From the NCBI RefSeq assembly GCF_001411555.2, contig NC_049909.1:3519875-3583874 (forward strand): DNA of 64,000 bases, written 5' to 3'. The notes beneath the pieces are model-generated. The model did not search any database. It was not told the origin of the DNA and was given only the letters and a program-made list of their open reading frames with translations. The translations under genes and the position numbers were made by a program. The number at the start of each line of letters is the position of its first letter. Position 1 is the first letter of the stretch. Shown in pieces: positions 46,235 through 59,476 of this stretch. This DNA comes from Juglans regia (taxonomy: Eukaryota > Streptophyta > Magnoliopsida > Fagales > Juglandaceae).

Positions 46235-47630
46235 TGTGGCACCCCCAGCCCCCACTTGGGACTGGACGGTGATTGAGACACTGAGACATGCAACACAAGG
46301 CTACACACCCCTCGTACATGACAGATAATATGCTATGCACTTAAGCATACTAGCAGTATGCAATAGCGTAGCAGCAAAAATATATTAAAAGTCGGATAAA
46401 CTAAGCAACGCGATAAGTAATTGTAAAGCACATGGCACCATACTATTAATATAACCCCAAACATTGTCCAATTGTAAACATGAGTCATAAAGGCGTAATA
46501 TCATGAAATGCTTGCATGGACATGTACTTGACTTATGCCTTTAACTAGAACTTGACTTTTGCACTTGACCATTTTCAAAAGACTTGTAACAAAAACTTGA
46601 GCTTTTCATAAAAACTTAAGAACTTTTTCTTATTCACGTGAACTTATCAGAACTTATCTGATCAGAGCATATCACAAGATTTGTATCGAGTGATCCTTGT
46701 CATATCACGAGATTTTCATCAAGTGATCGTCGTCTTATGAGCTCTTATTCTTATTATACATAGGGTGGACACAACACTGCTCCTCTCATTGCACCATGTG
46801 TTCCTACTAGTTACCACACCATCAATGGTCTGTACACCGTGATAAATACGTCATAAACAGAGAATCATATTAACTTGATCATACTTCGTTAGGTTACATG
46901 CCTTATGCACCGACTAGCATTAGGCGCTTCCTCGCTCCGGCATCCTTTGAAAATAATTCATTCGAGGCTCGTCGACAGTACTTTGTCGACCCAGGGGTTA
47001 CCGCTTCATTTTTAAGCACTCTAGAGTGCACAAAGGAGTTCCACTAGGACATTCTACTGCCCTAGCACTTGGGGTCGTGAAAAAACTTTTTCTTTGAAAA
47101 CACTTTTTGAAAACACTTATTTGAAAACATTTCTTTCCCAAATGCATGTGACATGAGACTTAAGCATGCTTACTTATACTTGGCATATGACATGCGAAAT
47201 GCTATGCATGAAATAACCAAGCATAACATGTTCATTTCATATCATGATAACATAAACCATATGAGATACCATAACACATAGATGGACATGAGAACTTGCT
47301 TAGGCCGAAACTTATCAGCACAAAAACATGAAGATTCATCTCATAAACATGTTCCAATCCTCAAATATATATCATAGAAATCAAAACATAGTAAACTAAG
47401 ACATGAAGTCATAGATTTTTGGCTAAGTCCAAAAATTCCAAAGCATGTTCAAACCAAAACATCATGTTGCATATACCATCAACCTCGATCTAGTGAAAAC
47501 CAAAACTCATATTAACATATTCAAACAAACAACCAACAGATAACAAACAAATCAATCAAAAAAACATGGAAGGATTTACACAATCATATATGAATAATAA
47601 CCAAGAGTAAGTTGAGTGCATACTTAAGCC
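46235..47630 (-). mobile_element. partial long LTR E, nested at the end of D
   Basis: It begins TGTGGCACCCCC at 46235 and follows LTR B sequence to about 47,630. There similarity to B stops (after a ...AAGAGTAAGTTGAG segment). It is a truncated copy lacking the promoter half. H5 and H6 are absent; H3, H2 and H1 are present. Confidence 0.7.
46971..47065 (-). promoter_or_regulatory. hairpins H3, H2 and H1 in LTR E
   Basis: H3 is GTCGAC-N8-GTCGAC (46971-46990): both sides of the third pair differ from GTTGAC/GTCAAC. H2 is the perfect palindrome CACTCTAGAGTG (47017-47028). H1 is CTAGGAC-N8-GCCCTAG (47044-47065) with one mismatch. Confidence 0.6.
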
Positions 47631-48164
47631 TAATATGTAATGGGTAATATGTCCTAAGCATGGTTACACGATGCTTAAGCCTCAGAGTTGGCTTAGAGCA
47701 GTGTGGCGTGTATGGATGGGAATGAGGATTTAATGGGAGCTAAGATGCATGAAGGTAGTGACGGGTGTAATGTCTAGAATTGGGATGCATGACTTAATCG
47801 GTCTGACTCATGCATTGGGATGAGGTCAGTAAGAAGAGTAAGACGAAATTCTTAGTGTCTTAACCCTAAGGTGAATCATGGGCTCACTTTAACGGATGAG
47901 CACTCGAGGTAAGACGTTGAGTTTGGAAGAGATAGTGACCGTAAGTAGATCCCTTAGGTTTTAGCATAGTAAAGGGAACGTAAGAGCACAGGATAGAATG
48001 AGAGTGTTTCAAGTAAAGTGTAGTGTATGCCTTCTAAGTTTAGTTTCTTATGCACTAGATAGAAAATTACGCTAAGGTTAAGTGTATGCATGTAGGTTGC
48101 CATCTGACACGCACATGAATGGACTGCATGAAATGAGTATGGCATGGAGTCCAGGTAAGCATTA
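47631..48164. other. unassigned non-coding segment, probably LTR
   Basis: No gene is visible. It directly precedes the A3 insertion point, and A3's target duplication shows that it was once continuous with 52,610 onward. It is therefore probably part of the 5' LTR of the non-coding element whose internal domain starts at 53,816. Confidence 0.45.
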
Positions 48165-51100
48165 TGTGACGCCCCCAAATTCCGCTTGGGATCGGACGGA
48201 CATTTGAAGCGTCGAGACATGCAACACAAGGTTACCTGCTCCCGTTCAAGACATATAAGATGCAATATTCCTAACATGCATATAGCATTATGCAATATTC
48301 GCAGCGGATAAATTTTTTTTTTCTTCAGCAATACTATGCACCAAACTGAAATATCCCAAATACTTAAAACATTCTTCATACATAATGACATACTCAAAAA
48401 CTGATATCACAACACTAGTCCGAAATGGTTGTGATCAAAAGAGTGATGGAGATTGAACTCCACAAATACAAGTAGTAATCTGAGGTAACTACTGTACTAA
48501 CACCTACATCGCATCGTCGCTTAGTTGACCGTTTCCAGTTGGTCGATTCCCGATTCTCCTTCAGATCCTGTAACAAAATCTACCATTCGGGGGGAATGGT
48601 AGTTGGGACTACCACAGTGAGATTTGATTACAAATCTCAGCAAGTTAACAGGAAACTTCCACACAGGTTAATGATGCATGCATGGCAGTAAAAGCATGAA
48701 TGCATAATCAAATCATAAGTAATCATAGCATAACTTGACATACAACATAACATAACTGGCATAACTTAAACTGAAACTGAAGCTTAGCATGAACGTGACT
48801 TGAAACATAACATGAATGTGAGCTTGGAACATAACATGGACTTGAAACATAGCATGAACGTGAACATGCATAATTTGAACTTGAACTTGAGCATGACATA
48901 ACATAAATGTGAACTTGGAACATAACGTAAACGTGAACATAACATAACATGAACTTGGAATATAACGTGAACGTGAACATAACATAACATGAACTTGAAA
49001 CATATTCTTGTCTCATGGGATTACCATGATTGCGTGAACGTAAACTTGAACGTATACCACATAACGTGAAACATGACTTGAACTTGGAATCTTATTCAAT
49101 AGTCTTAATCATTAACATGACCATATGGGTGCTACACAGGTCCCCTTGAGCCGTGTGTCCCTGCCGATTACCGCATCACATCACAGGTTTCTATACCAGC
49201 TGTGAGTGCGTTAATACGTACTCCACAGTTGTTGTGGCCCCACGTATTCTACGTGTCACAATTGTTGTGTCTCACGTAGTGTATGCTCCACAGTTGTTGT
49301 GGCCCCATACTTCATGCTCCACAGTTGTTGTGGCCCCATGACTTATTTGTTTGTGCCACACTTGCTGTGGACACACGTAACATAATGTGTGGCACCATCG
49401 GCGTTAGTGCCTGGCGCGCTCCGGTGACCAGCTAATTAGGCCCCATTCGCAACCTGTTGACTGTACTTCGTCAACCCAGGGAATTTCACACCTATTTAGA
49501 CACTCCAGCGTGAACAAAGGAGTTCCACTAGGATATTACCCCATCCTAGCGCTTAGGGTCGTGATTGACATGAATGACTTAACTGGCAGACATGACATTT
49601 CGTAACGTGACGTAACATGAACGTTACATAAAAGACATAAATCTTGACGTAACATAACGTGACATGAACGTAGGACAACAGACATGACATACTTCGAGAC
49701 ATAAATGTAACAGAGAACATTTCATAACATGTCATACATGTAACATACAACATTTCGTAACATGGCATACCATATAACAGACAACATTTCTTAACATGGC
49801 GTAACATGTGACAATGAATATTACATGACAAGAAATACATGTAATAGATGGCATACTTAACTTAACATGACATACTTGCAATGTATAGCATGTATAGCAA
49901 TACGTGACAGAATATCTTGTGTAACAGATGAATAATTCATGACAGAATAAATTCTGTGTAATAGATAAATATGTAATGACTTGGCATGGCACATATGATA
50001 ACATGCATACATACAATTTAGTTCCCTTACTTATCACACATACACATTAAATTGATAGTAAGTTAAAAGCTAACTTACCTCGATCTTCGCGCTTCGAGGC
50101 AAAACTCAAGTGCGATCACGGGAAACTGAAAGTAGTGATTTCTAAAAATTAGAACTTAATCACTGACAATTAGGAATATGGAAAAAATATCAACTTAGAG
50201 TAAAATTACCATTTTACCCTCTACATGTGGGAAAATGACCATTTTACCCCTAACATAAGGATTTTGCATCCTAACTCCATAAATCACCAAAATTTACATA
50301 CCTTATGTAAATTTTGTCCTAAGCTCAAAAATCAATTCAGAAAAATTTAAAACTAAACACAACCATCAAAACTCTATATGGCCGAAGCTTACAAGGCTAT
50401 TTTCTTTGCTTTTTGTTGTAATTCTTTCAAATCTCGAAACTCATGATTAAACCAAAATTTTTCTTCTACCACACTCATAACATATTCTTAAGAACAATCA
50501 TGTTTTGAATCATGAACAAAAGTCATCAAAATCACTAAAACCATACTTGAACTTTTTGGTTTCTCTTCAAGTTCAAAACAGAATTTTGTTTCTAACTTGT
50601 TTTGATCAACCTCTTGATCCATGACTTATAAAGAAGTGATCTTCAAACCAAAACATCACATGGTTCAAAAAGGTGTCCTAAAACAGATCCAAGCTTCAAA
50701 CTCAAGATCACATGGGTAAACATCAACCAAAACATAAATTTAGCCAAGAACATCATCACTTTGGCCTAACCGAATATCTCCTTCCATAAAATTTCATATG
50801 TTCGAAAATAACATCAAATATCTTCAAAATAACATTCTAACATGTATATAAGATGCTTAGGATCTTCCAATAAAAATATCAAAGCCATTGGAATAAGATT
50901 AAACCATAAAAGATTTAAACTTTCTCAAAACAGAAACTGTTTTTCCTCTTCCAGTTTCTAAGTTTCTAGACCTAAGAAAATATTTCACCAAAACTTTTAA
51001 TCATGCGACAAATCCTCAACCAATAATCATATACACATGTTAACAGTACTCCATAAAAATTTCGGACCAAGATCTATTCATTAGCTTGGTCAAAAACTCC

Positions 51101-52604
51101 AAAATATAACACACTCTCCAGTTTATCGCCCAGAATGACCTTTCCGGGGTCTAAACAACTTTTGACCAATCAAATGATCTCCAAATGGAACGAATAAGTT
51201 ATCCACGTAAACTAGACTCCAAAAGAAAGAACTTTCATGAAGGAATCTTGGCGAGAAAACACTTACAAAATCTTCGAAATAGGCGTTCAAAAGAGGTATG
51301 AAAAACTGTCCGAGAGTGTCTTTTGTGTTCTATGAAGGAAAAGTGTAAAGGAGAGCTGCTTTTCGTGGGAAGTGGACTGAAGAGCTTCTTACACAAGCTA
51401 TGTAAAGTGATAGGACTGAATGAATGGTTGAGTGTTGGCCTTTTCTTCTCATAAAAATCAGACCAAGATCTTTTCTCAAGGTGGAGTGTGAGAGTGAAAG
51501 AGTGAGGTGGCCCTTTTGCTTTGTCTTTCTAGAACCTTCTAGGACCTTCTTGTACAGATCTGGCCAGCCAAGTGGGGGTACAAAACTTAGCCATGAAGCA
51601 ATCCTATGGTGACCAAATTCGTGGGCCTTAAAGGGCCTAAACCGAATGGGCCTAAAATTTGGGGTTTAAAGAGGGTTTGGGTTGCTATCAAGCCCAAATC
51701 CAATATCACTTGGTCCAATCAATTTTTCAAGGTTAACAAGGTTGGATAATGATGTTCTAACACAAATTTGAAGGATTAATAGCATGTGGAAGTGATTTAA
51801 TCAAGTGATTAAACACAATACTAGAAATCGGATTAGAAAGGGTTTAGAGGCCAACTTTAGGGTTTTGGGGAAACCGTTTAGGGTTTCGATTTCAACAAAG
51901 CTTTTGGGCTTTCAATTGGATTCCCACCATTTAGGGTTTCACTAGGATTGAAAACCTCTTTGATCTGGCACAATTTGGTTCAGCAGATGAAACAAGGTTT
52001 TGCTTAAGTGGCATAATCTCACACCTTGATTCCTTCAAATCCAACAAACATCCCTCATGGTGCCAAGTGTCTAATATTATTCACTAAGTGTGGCTAAGAT
52101 CTTGCCAAGTGTCCAAATAAAACTTCTCTAATCCAATTTGGACATTCCACACTGTGATTTCGAAACACTGCAATTGGTGCGCTTATCGAGGTTACTATTC
52201 ACTTCGAAAAAGTGAATCATAAACTTAACACTAAAAATTCCTAAATATTCATATTAACCTACAGTGAAAATATTATACCGAAATTCAACCTCGAAGTGCC
52301 CCTAAAAATAATTTCACAATTCTCAACAGACGTTTCGTCCGGAATTATGAAAATAGGCTATTGTGCCATAAAATCCTAAATAATCCACCGAGTCTAATGG
52401 CGTAGACCATAATGCATTCTGACACTTCTAACCACCTCAAATAAATAAAACTCATATTTCTAGCAGCATAGTGAGTGATAACACTGACTATGTTGACAGA
52501 CTAAAACCTATGCAATAGGTCGATTTGTAAAAACTTATGGGGTTTTCACGAGAGTCCTAAAGTCAAAAGAAATTCCGCCAATGAATTTCTAGCGGGCTGT
52601 TACA
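48165..52604 (-). mobile_element. solo LTR A3 (4.44 kb), target duplication CATTA
   Basis: Plus-strand reading starts TGTGACGCCCCC and ends GGGCTGTTACA, flanked by CATTA (48160-48164 and 52605-52609). It is nearly colinear with A2, with extra units in the CATG-rich zone accounting for most of the length difference. Hairpins: H6 48580-48602, H5 48618-48639, H4 units at 49223-49237, 49288-49302, 49319-49333 and 49356-49370, H3 49456-49475, H1 49528-49549. No coding region; the many Cys/Met-rich ORFs are repeat translations. Confidence 0.95.
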
Positions 52605-52609
52605 CATTA

Positions 52610-53815
52610 CGTTCATACTCTTCTAGAGTTTTCTAAAAGAATATGAAAATGAAATGTTTCTCCTTTACGATGCTTTACGAAATGACAAGAGGTTTTACGA
52701 AAAGCATGCTAAGTATTCAAAGGTATACGCATGTAATGGCCCTCCTTGGCAACCTCTTTTTATGCAACCAAAGTATTAATTGTATGCATGTGGATGGATG
52801 ACTATAAGCAATATCTATTGTATGTATTTTGTATGAAAAGAAATACTGAGGTTTATGCCTCATGCCTTAACTGATGCTTTAAACAATGCGAAGAAAGTAT
52901 GTTGTTTTAAAAGGGTCCCTATGAACCGATGTTTTAAGGATGTCATGAACTGATGCTTTAAATGATGCTATGAAAGATGATGTTTAAGTCCATGCTCTTA
53001 AATGATGTTTCTCCATGAATGAACTGTTAATTGAAAAGGACTGAAAGGACTGAATGTTTAATGCATGAAAATATGTAACAACCATATGACTGAATGAAAA
53101 CGGTACCAAAGGAATGGGCAAATTGCAATGCCGGGTAAGTAGTACTGGTAGTGCACCCTGTGCTGCCCCTGACTGAAAAGGGATTCCCAACCCGTGGCCA
53201 CAGGTGGAGTCCGGGTCCAAAGGAAGACCGCTAACCCCAACACACAAGGCGTAAAGTGTGTACCAGTCAAAGAAAGTGATAAGAAAGAATGTATGAATGC
53301 ATCACATTGTTTAAGAAATGAAGAAACTTACGGGAGAAACGTTTTACGAAAGAAAACCCTTTTTAAAGAAGAATTTCGTCCAGTGATGTTTTCAAATGAA
53401 TGCATGTATACATGTATGTATAGTATGTATGGAATGATGAATGCATGAATGAAAACCTATGTTATTATATTTTAACTGTATGAAGTAATGCTTACTGAGT
53501 ATTCGACTCATTTTAGTTTTTTCGTGTGCCCCCTCCCCTTACAGGAACTGAATGAGCAGTATGCGTCCCAATTCTAGAGTTTTAACTTTATGAGAAGTCT
53601 AGGCATGAGAGTTTTAACTTTATGAGAAGCCTTTTTATCATAAGATTAATGTTTTTTGCTGTAAACCTCTTTTATTCTCAAAGCACATTTTATTTTATAA
53701 CGTAGAGTCTTGCACCCTGGGTATGGAAGTAAAAAGTTTTAAACCGAACGGTAATTCTCGTCGTCTTATCCAAAATCATTTTATAAAAAATCCCACCACA
53801 AGGACGGGTGTTACA
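52610..53815 (+). mobile_element. 5' LTR (right part) of a non-coding gypsy-type element
   Basis: It ends ACGGGTGTTACA at 53815, immediately before a primer-binding site. Near 53,500 it has GAGTATTCGACTC, the same position and shape as the hairpin in the 12.7-kb solo LTR, followed by ATTTTAGTTT. Its start lies left of the A3 insertion and was not found. The ORF at 53,194-53,448 has no family features. Confidence 0.7.
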
Positions 53816-53818
53816 TAG

Positions 53819-53830
53819 TGGTATCAAAGC
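53819..53830 (+). other. primer-binding site, initiator tRNA-Met type
   Basis: TGGTATCAAAGC, three bases after the LTR end. It differs at one base from the usual TGGTATCAGAGC complementary to the 3' end of plant initiator tRNA-Met. Confidence 0.85.
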
Positions 53831-54534
53831 AAAGCCCAGGTTATGCTAGACTCTATAACATTCTTTTCAAAATAAAAGAGAGAACTTTTTCCAAAGAAAG
53901 GACACTTTTGAAAAGAGAATTGCAAGTGAAGGAAAAACCTAGACTGACGTCTTCCCAATGCATGTCTCGTCCCGCAGTAAGTACAAGAAAGTATTTTATT
54001 CTAATACTATGATATTTTCAAAGTATGACCTAATTAATGCATGCATGTTAGACTGGCAACTAGTAAGAGGTAGTAATGCTAAGTGCGTAGAATGTAAGAG
54101 GTATCAGAGACTGAATGCAATTAGAGGATAAGGAATGGACGATGGAACGTTAGGACATGTAGAAGCAATTGCTTGAAACACATGAATGACCACGAGCTAA
54201 GCTAGGATCGAGATGGAAAATGAGATGTTGACTTCAAGCCTTACTGGCAAGAATCTTAGAATGGAAGGTATGAGCGCTACGTGATGGATGGGCCCAAGTA
54301 CTTCAAACTAACTTTAAGCATGTCAATGGAGGAGTGACAAGACGTGAGGCAAAGTTCTGTACAAGAAGTGACTGAGATGCTGAACGTTCCTGGAGACATG
54401 TGAAGACAATGCGAGGACTAGTATTAACAGGTCCATAGTAAGGGTGAGCAAATTCTTAGAACACTGCACGAATTCCTAGAACGCTAAGCAAAATCCCTAG
54501 AACGTTAAGCAAATTCTGAGGACGAAATTTATTT

Positions 54535-54547
54535 AAGGAGGGGAGAA
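54535..54547 (+). other. polypurine tract of the non-autonomous element
   Basis: AAGGAGGGGAGAA is immediately followed by TGTAACACC, the 3' LTR start. Confidence 0.85.
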
Positions 54548-55157
54548 TGTAACACCTCACTCATTCTTTCTGACGTAAGCAAATTTGACTGCAAGTCTCG
54601 TTATGCATGCCAGATCCCGATGGCGTGTTTTTAAAGATATTATGTGATTTCTAAAGTAAGTCTAGTGTTTTAACGCCCTCGAATATTTTAAATGCATTGG
54701 AAATATTTATATAGGGTATTTCATATCCCAGTGTTATTGAACCAAGCTTGATTTTAAATAAGACAACTATAATATTTTTTAAAAGCTCCAAAAATATTAT
54801 AATTGTAGGAAATCATTTTAATATCCTTTATTAAAATGATTTCAGTTATTTAAAATATTATGACATTTAAATTATGTTGAAAACTCTAATTAATTAAATG
54901 GTTTTATTCTTTTAAAGATATTAAATAAGACTTCATCATTTTATTAATAATGAATGAATATTATTTTAAAAACTAAAGTTTAGTTTAAATAATATTCTAT
55001 CTTAATTCCTCTCAGTGTTTTTAAGTTAAATCGGTATTTAATCTCTTACCGTTAGATCATTTTGAGGATCCCAAGATGAAGGGCCTGGATTAAATACCCA
55101 AGCCCTCTCTCTTTCTCCCTCACTTTCCCCTTTTCCTCTCTCTCTCCCCTCCCCCAG
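54548..55157 (+). mobile_element. 3' LTR, truncated
   Basis: It starts TGTAACACC. It is inversely similar to 3,050-3,646. It ends in a pyrimidine-rich stretch at about 55,157, where Athila-related sequence takes over, so most of the LTR is missing. Confidence 0.75.
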
Positions 55158-56122
55158 ATAGTTTTACGCAAACAAGTAAATAAATAATGGATCTCTAAAC
55201 ACTCGATAAAATTTCTTTTCAAATCACTCTCCACTAATGTAAAACAGAAACTTTCACCAGGGATCAATAGGTCTTTATTAAGCTTGTAATGTAAGGCTAG
55301 AGTGAGGGCTACAAAGAAAATATAGGATTCAAACAAAGCAAGAGAACTTAAGTTTGAATACCAACAGAACAGATAGAGCATTCTCACTTCTAACATAGAC
55401 ATTTCTTCTCAATCATTGTGAATCTCTCAACATACCACTCTTTATTAGGCAGGTCAGTTTTTTTTTTTAATAAACCATACATTTTCGATTGCCTTTGTAG
55501 ATGACTCTCATCGACCATATAGTAGACGAGTTGACTTTTCACACCTCCAAACTTATGATTTTGATAATATGGCTATAATTAAGTTTACTTGTAGACCTTC
55601 TACTTCTCTTGCCTTTTATGCTCTTGCGAGTCTGTGACTTTTTGTAAACTTAGTTCTCTTGAAAGGTAAGGAAATCAGGGTTTAAGCTCAAATAGGGTAG
55701 GGAATATGAGGTTAACAAGAAAGAAAGTATATATAAATATATATATAAGGCCAAAATATAATTCAATAAAGCTCAAAGGGGTGGCTAGGGATAAAGATAA
55801 TAAACATGTAAGCTTGAAAGCTCAATTGGTCCAAAGAATGACTTAATCATTTCTCCAATAATATTTTGTGTAGGATTTAACCTCGAGTGTAATCAAACAA
55901 GTTCTAAAGTAAGCTGAGACCATACAAATTCACAAAATTCACAAAACAATTAAGGATCATGATAAGCATTCATTGAATATAGAAAATATTAAATTAAGCA
56001 AGATCAAGTAAAGAATTAACAACTAGACTTAAGCAATGAGAATTTTTCCTAAAAACTATAATCAATTTCAATCATATTCTTATCATAGACTTTTTATTCA
56101 TCAAACAATATTGTTTTTATTA

Positions 56123-56160
<38 letters not shown>

Positions 56161-56360
56161 GAAATAAATAAAAGAATTTCCTTTCCCCCAAACTTAAGTA
56201 TCACATTGTCATCTATGGGAAATAGGAAGAAAAAATAAAGAAGAAAATGAGAGAAGGTAAGAGATGCTCCCCTGATTATGTTTTCAATTGAATATTTTCC
56301 TTGAAGGTGTGGCCGTGTACCCATTGGAGATCTCCCTGGCCTCTTCATTCTTTAAATGTT
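55158..56360 (-). mobile_element. Athila-like post-pol non-coding region
   Basis: On the minus strand this follows pol and holds a conserved-looking CTTAAGTTTGGGGGAAAGG segment (about 56,182-56,200) and a (TTA)n run at 56,125-56,160. No envelope-like reading frame is recognisable; the 116-residue minus frame at 55,402-55,052 spans an LTR junction and is rejected. Confidence 0.6.
56125..56160. repeat. (TTA)n microsatellite
   Basis: About twelve TTA units. Confidence 0.85.
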
Positions 56361-57362
56361 CCTTTTGTCTTGTGGTGGACTTCAACCGCCCATAGGGAAA
56401 GACACAGGTCACCACAAACGATCCAGACCACCGAGAGCACAGTTTCCCAGGAAGAGTCGAAGTATTGAGTTAAATAAAAAAAATTTCTGCCCGACTTCAA
56501 ATTCCCTCCTCAAAATATGCTTATCATGCCATATTTTAGTTTTATCTTTGTAAATCCGAGCATTCTCATAAGCATCATTGTGGAACTCATCCAGCTCATT
56601 GATTCGCAATATCCAACTCACCAGCCACTTGTAAATCAAAGTTCAGTCTCCTTGTAGCCCAATAGGCTCTATGTTCTAGCTCCATGGGTATATGGCATGC
56701 TTTTCCGTAAACAAGCCGATAAGGCGACATCCCGATAGATGTTTTGAATGTTGTCTGATAGGCCCATAGTGCATCATCTAACCTTCTCACCCAGTCTGTC
56801 CGAGAGATATTCACTGTCTTCTCCACCATACCTGGCCGCTAGTTTGAGGATGGTGTGGTGTTTCCACATGATGGGTAACTCCATACTTAGTCAATAGCGC
56901 TCCAAATTGGATATTGCAAAAATGCTTCCCACCATCACTGATTATGGTCCTCGGAGTGCCGAATCGGGAAAATATGTTCTTCCGCAGGAAATTCACTATG
57001 ACCCTCGCATCATTGGTCGGCAAGGCGACTGCTTCCACCCATTTGGAAACATAATCTACAGCCACCAAAATAACTTTATTAGAATATGAGGATGGAAAAG
57101 GAACCATGAAATCTATACCCCAAACATCAAATAATTCAATCACTAAAATATTGTTTAAAGGCATATCATGTTACCCAGAAATGTTGCCAACCCTTTGACA
57201 ATGATCGCATAAATTAACAAAATTAAAAGTGTCTTTAAAAATAGTCGGCCAATAAAAGCAGCATTCTAAAACTTTCACTGCCCTTTTTGCTATACCAAAG
57301 TGGCCGCCCACTTCCAATGAATGGCAGTGTTTGAGTATGCTCTTCATCTCCTCCTCAGGCAC
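56361..57362 (-). pseudogene. Athila-like integrase
   Basis: Reading right to left: zinc-binding domain in the frame 57,362-57,171 (HCHSLEVGGHFG, CDHCQRVGN); catalytic core 57,164-56,811 ([12 protein letters not shown] with Asp, [25 protein letters not shown] with Asp, HHPQTSGQV); segment after the core 56,829-56,596 ([28 protein letters not shown]); C-terminal part to 56,409. Frames switch at about 56,820 and 57,168, and the Glu of the core triad is lost at the first of these. These motifs are typical of Athila elements. Confidence 0.87.
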
Positions 57363-59296
57363 ACATCTCCTGATTATCTAGTCTACGCAATGCCAGCATA
57401 GAAAAGGTTCCCCCCAATAATAATATTTCAAGTTGGAGAATAATTTCTTCTTTTGTTGATATGTCATCTCGGCCAGTAGAATTCTGAACACCAAATAATT
57501 TACCATGTCGGCATACCATGGAACGACTTGTATAGCCATTAATTGGGAATTTCTCCTCGCCAGCCGCCTCTTTAAGCTCAAGACGAGATAAGTGGTCAGC
57601 CACTACATTCTCAGTACATTTCTTATCTTTTATTTCCAAATCGAGCTCTTGCAATAGCAAAATCCATCTTAACAGTCTTGGTTTGGCATCCCTCTTCGAC
57701 AACAAGCATTTAAGAGCTAAGTGATCAATGTAAACGACCACCTTTGAACTATCAAATAAGAACGAAATTTGTCAAAGGCAAACACAACCGCTAACAATTC
57801 CTTTTTAGTAGTATCATAATTAAATTGAGCTTCTGTTAAGGTCTGACTTTCGTAATAAATAACATGAAAATTTGTCTTTTCTTTGCCCCAAAACAATCCC
57901 TATAGCATAATCACTAGCATCACACATTAATTCAAAAGATAAATTTCAATCCGGTAATACAATGATAGGTGCTGAAATTAACTTATTTTTCATTGTTTTA
58001 AAAGCATGCAAGCATTCATCAGAAAACTCAAACCGAATATCTTTATTCAACATACGGCAAAGAGGTTTAAAAATATGGGAAAAATCCTTGATAAACCGAT
58101 GATAGAACCCGGCGTGACCCAATAAACTTCTCATGCCTTTTACATTTGTTGGTGGTGGGAGTTTGTTAATAAAGTCTATCTTTGCTCGGTCGACCTCAAT
58201 TCCCTTGAAGAAAATGCGGTGGCCGAGCAATAATCCCTCCTCGACCATGAAGTGGCATTTTTCCAATTTAAAACAAGATTTGTCTCCTTGCATTTTTGCA
58301 AAACCAAAGATAAATTAGATAAACAATTATCAAAAGAGTGACCAAAAACTGAGAAGTCATCCATAAAGACTTCTAAAAATTTTTCCACCATATCCGAGAA
58401 GATGGACATCATGAATATTTGGAAAATGGTTGGCGCATTGCAAAAACCAAAAGGCATGCGCCTATATGCAAAAGTGCCATAAGGACAAGTGAAAGTGGTC
58501 TTCTCTTGATTCTCGGGTTCAATAGTGATTTGATTGTAACCAGAATATCCATCTAGAAAATAGTAGTAAGGATGGCCTGCAACTCTTTCTAGCATTTGAT
58601 AAATAAAATGTAAGGGAAAATGGTCTTTCCGAGTTGCATGATTCAGTCTTCAATAGTCTATGCATACTCGCCAACCCATGGCCGTCCTCGTCTGTATGAG
58701 TTCATTGTTGTTATTTTCTATCACGGTTATCCCTCACTTCTTTGGGACGACTTGCACTGGACTTACGCATGCACTATCTGAGATTGGATAAATGATCCTG
58801 ACATCTAAAAGTTTCAATACTTCTTTATGCATCACTTCTTGCATTGATGGGTTCAGTCTCCTCTATGGTTGGATGATTGGCTTAAAATTATCCTCCATTA
58901 AAATCTTGTGCATACAAATTGAAAGACTAATTCCTTTGATGTTTGAGATGGTCCAACCTGCAAGACTTCCAGCAACTTCTTTTCCTTTACATCACTCAAG
59001 GAACTATTAATAATAACTAGAAAAGTAGAGTTCTGGCCTAAGAAAGCGTACCTTAAATTTGATGGAAGCGGATTGAGTTCAAGTTGGGGTGGTTCCTTAC
59101 TTGGAGATGTCGGTCGAGATGAGTTTAGCTCTTCCACTTTCGGTTTTATTGAAGGAGGAAAGGATGGTGTAGCTTCCAAATATTTCTCATACTCCCTAAC
59201 CTCTTTATTTTCAAATTCAATAGATGTAGAGTGAGCAAGACATACCTCAAGTGGTAGCTTTAATTTAGCTCCATAAGTCTCGTCGGCCATGACCAC
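57355..59296 (-). pseudogene. Athila-like reverse transcriptase and RNase H
   Basis: The frame 59,296-58,898 is the Pro-rich lead-in to RT. RT fingers lie at 58,890-58,600 with stops. The open frame 58,595-58,176 holds YFLDGYSGYNQI, MPFGFCNAP and the catalytic EVFMDDFSVFG (FMDD at about 58,367-58,356). The frame 58,293-57,946 continues with LLGHAGFYHRF and the RT/RNase H connection. RNase H follows with stops, then frame 57,741-57,355 ([34 protein letters not shown]). The catalytic FMDD is intact; the broken frames alone make this a pseudogene. Confidence 0.87.
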
Positions 59297-59476
59297 GTCT
59301 CAGTCACTTATTTGAAAACAAGAATGTATCTCAGAAGGTAATTCCATAGATTTAACTACATCAAAAGTCACCTACTCCTCGCCGACTCTCAAAATGAGTT
59401 TTCCTTGCTGGACATCAATTAAGGTTCTCCCTATCGTAAGGAAAGGTCGGCCTAGTATCAAAGGGATCTCCTCGTC

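Larger units (their letters stand above)
53816..54547 (+). mobile_element. short internal domain of a non-autonomous LTR element
   Basis: Only 732 bp separate the 5' LTR end from the 3' LTR start. It opens with the primer-binding site and closes with a polypurine tract. In between all frames are full of stops and I recognise no gag or pol motif; a short direct repeat (CCTAGAACGYTAAGCAAA) lies at about 54,470-54,515. The arrangement is that of a TRIM/LARD-like element that depends on proteins from elsewhere. Confidence 0.75.

Noticed and set aside
53819..53830. tRNA gene fragment
   Set aside because: Only the short primer-binding complement is present; no cloverleaf.
55052..55402. 116-residue minus-strand frame
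   Set aside because: It spans the junction between an LTR and Athila-like non-coding DNA and has no family features.
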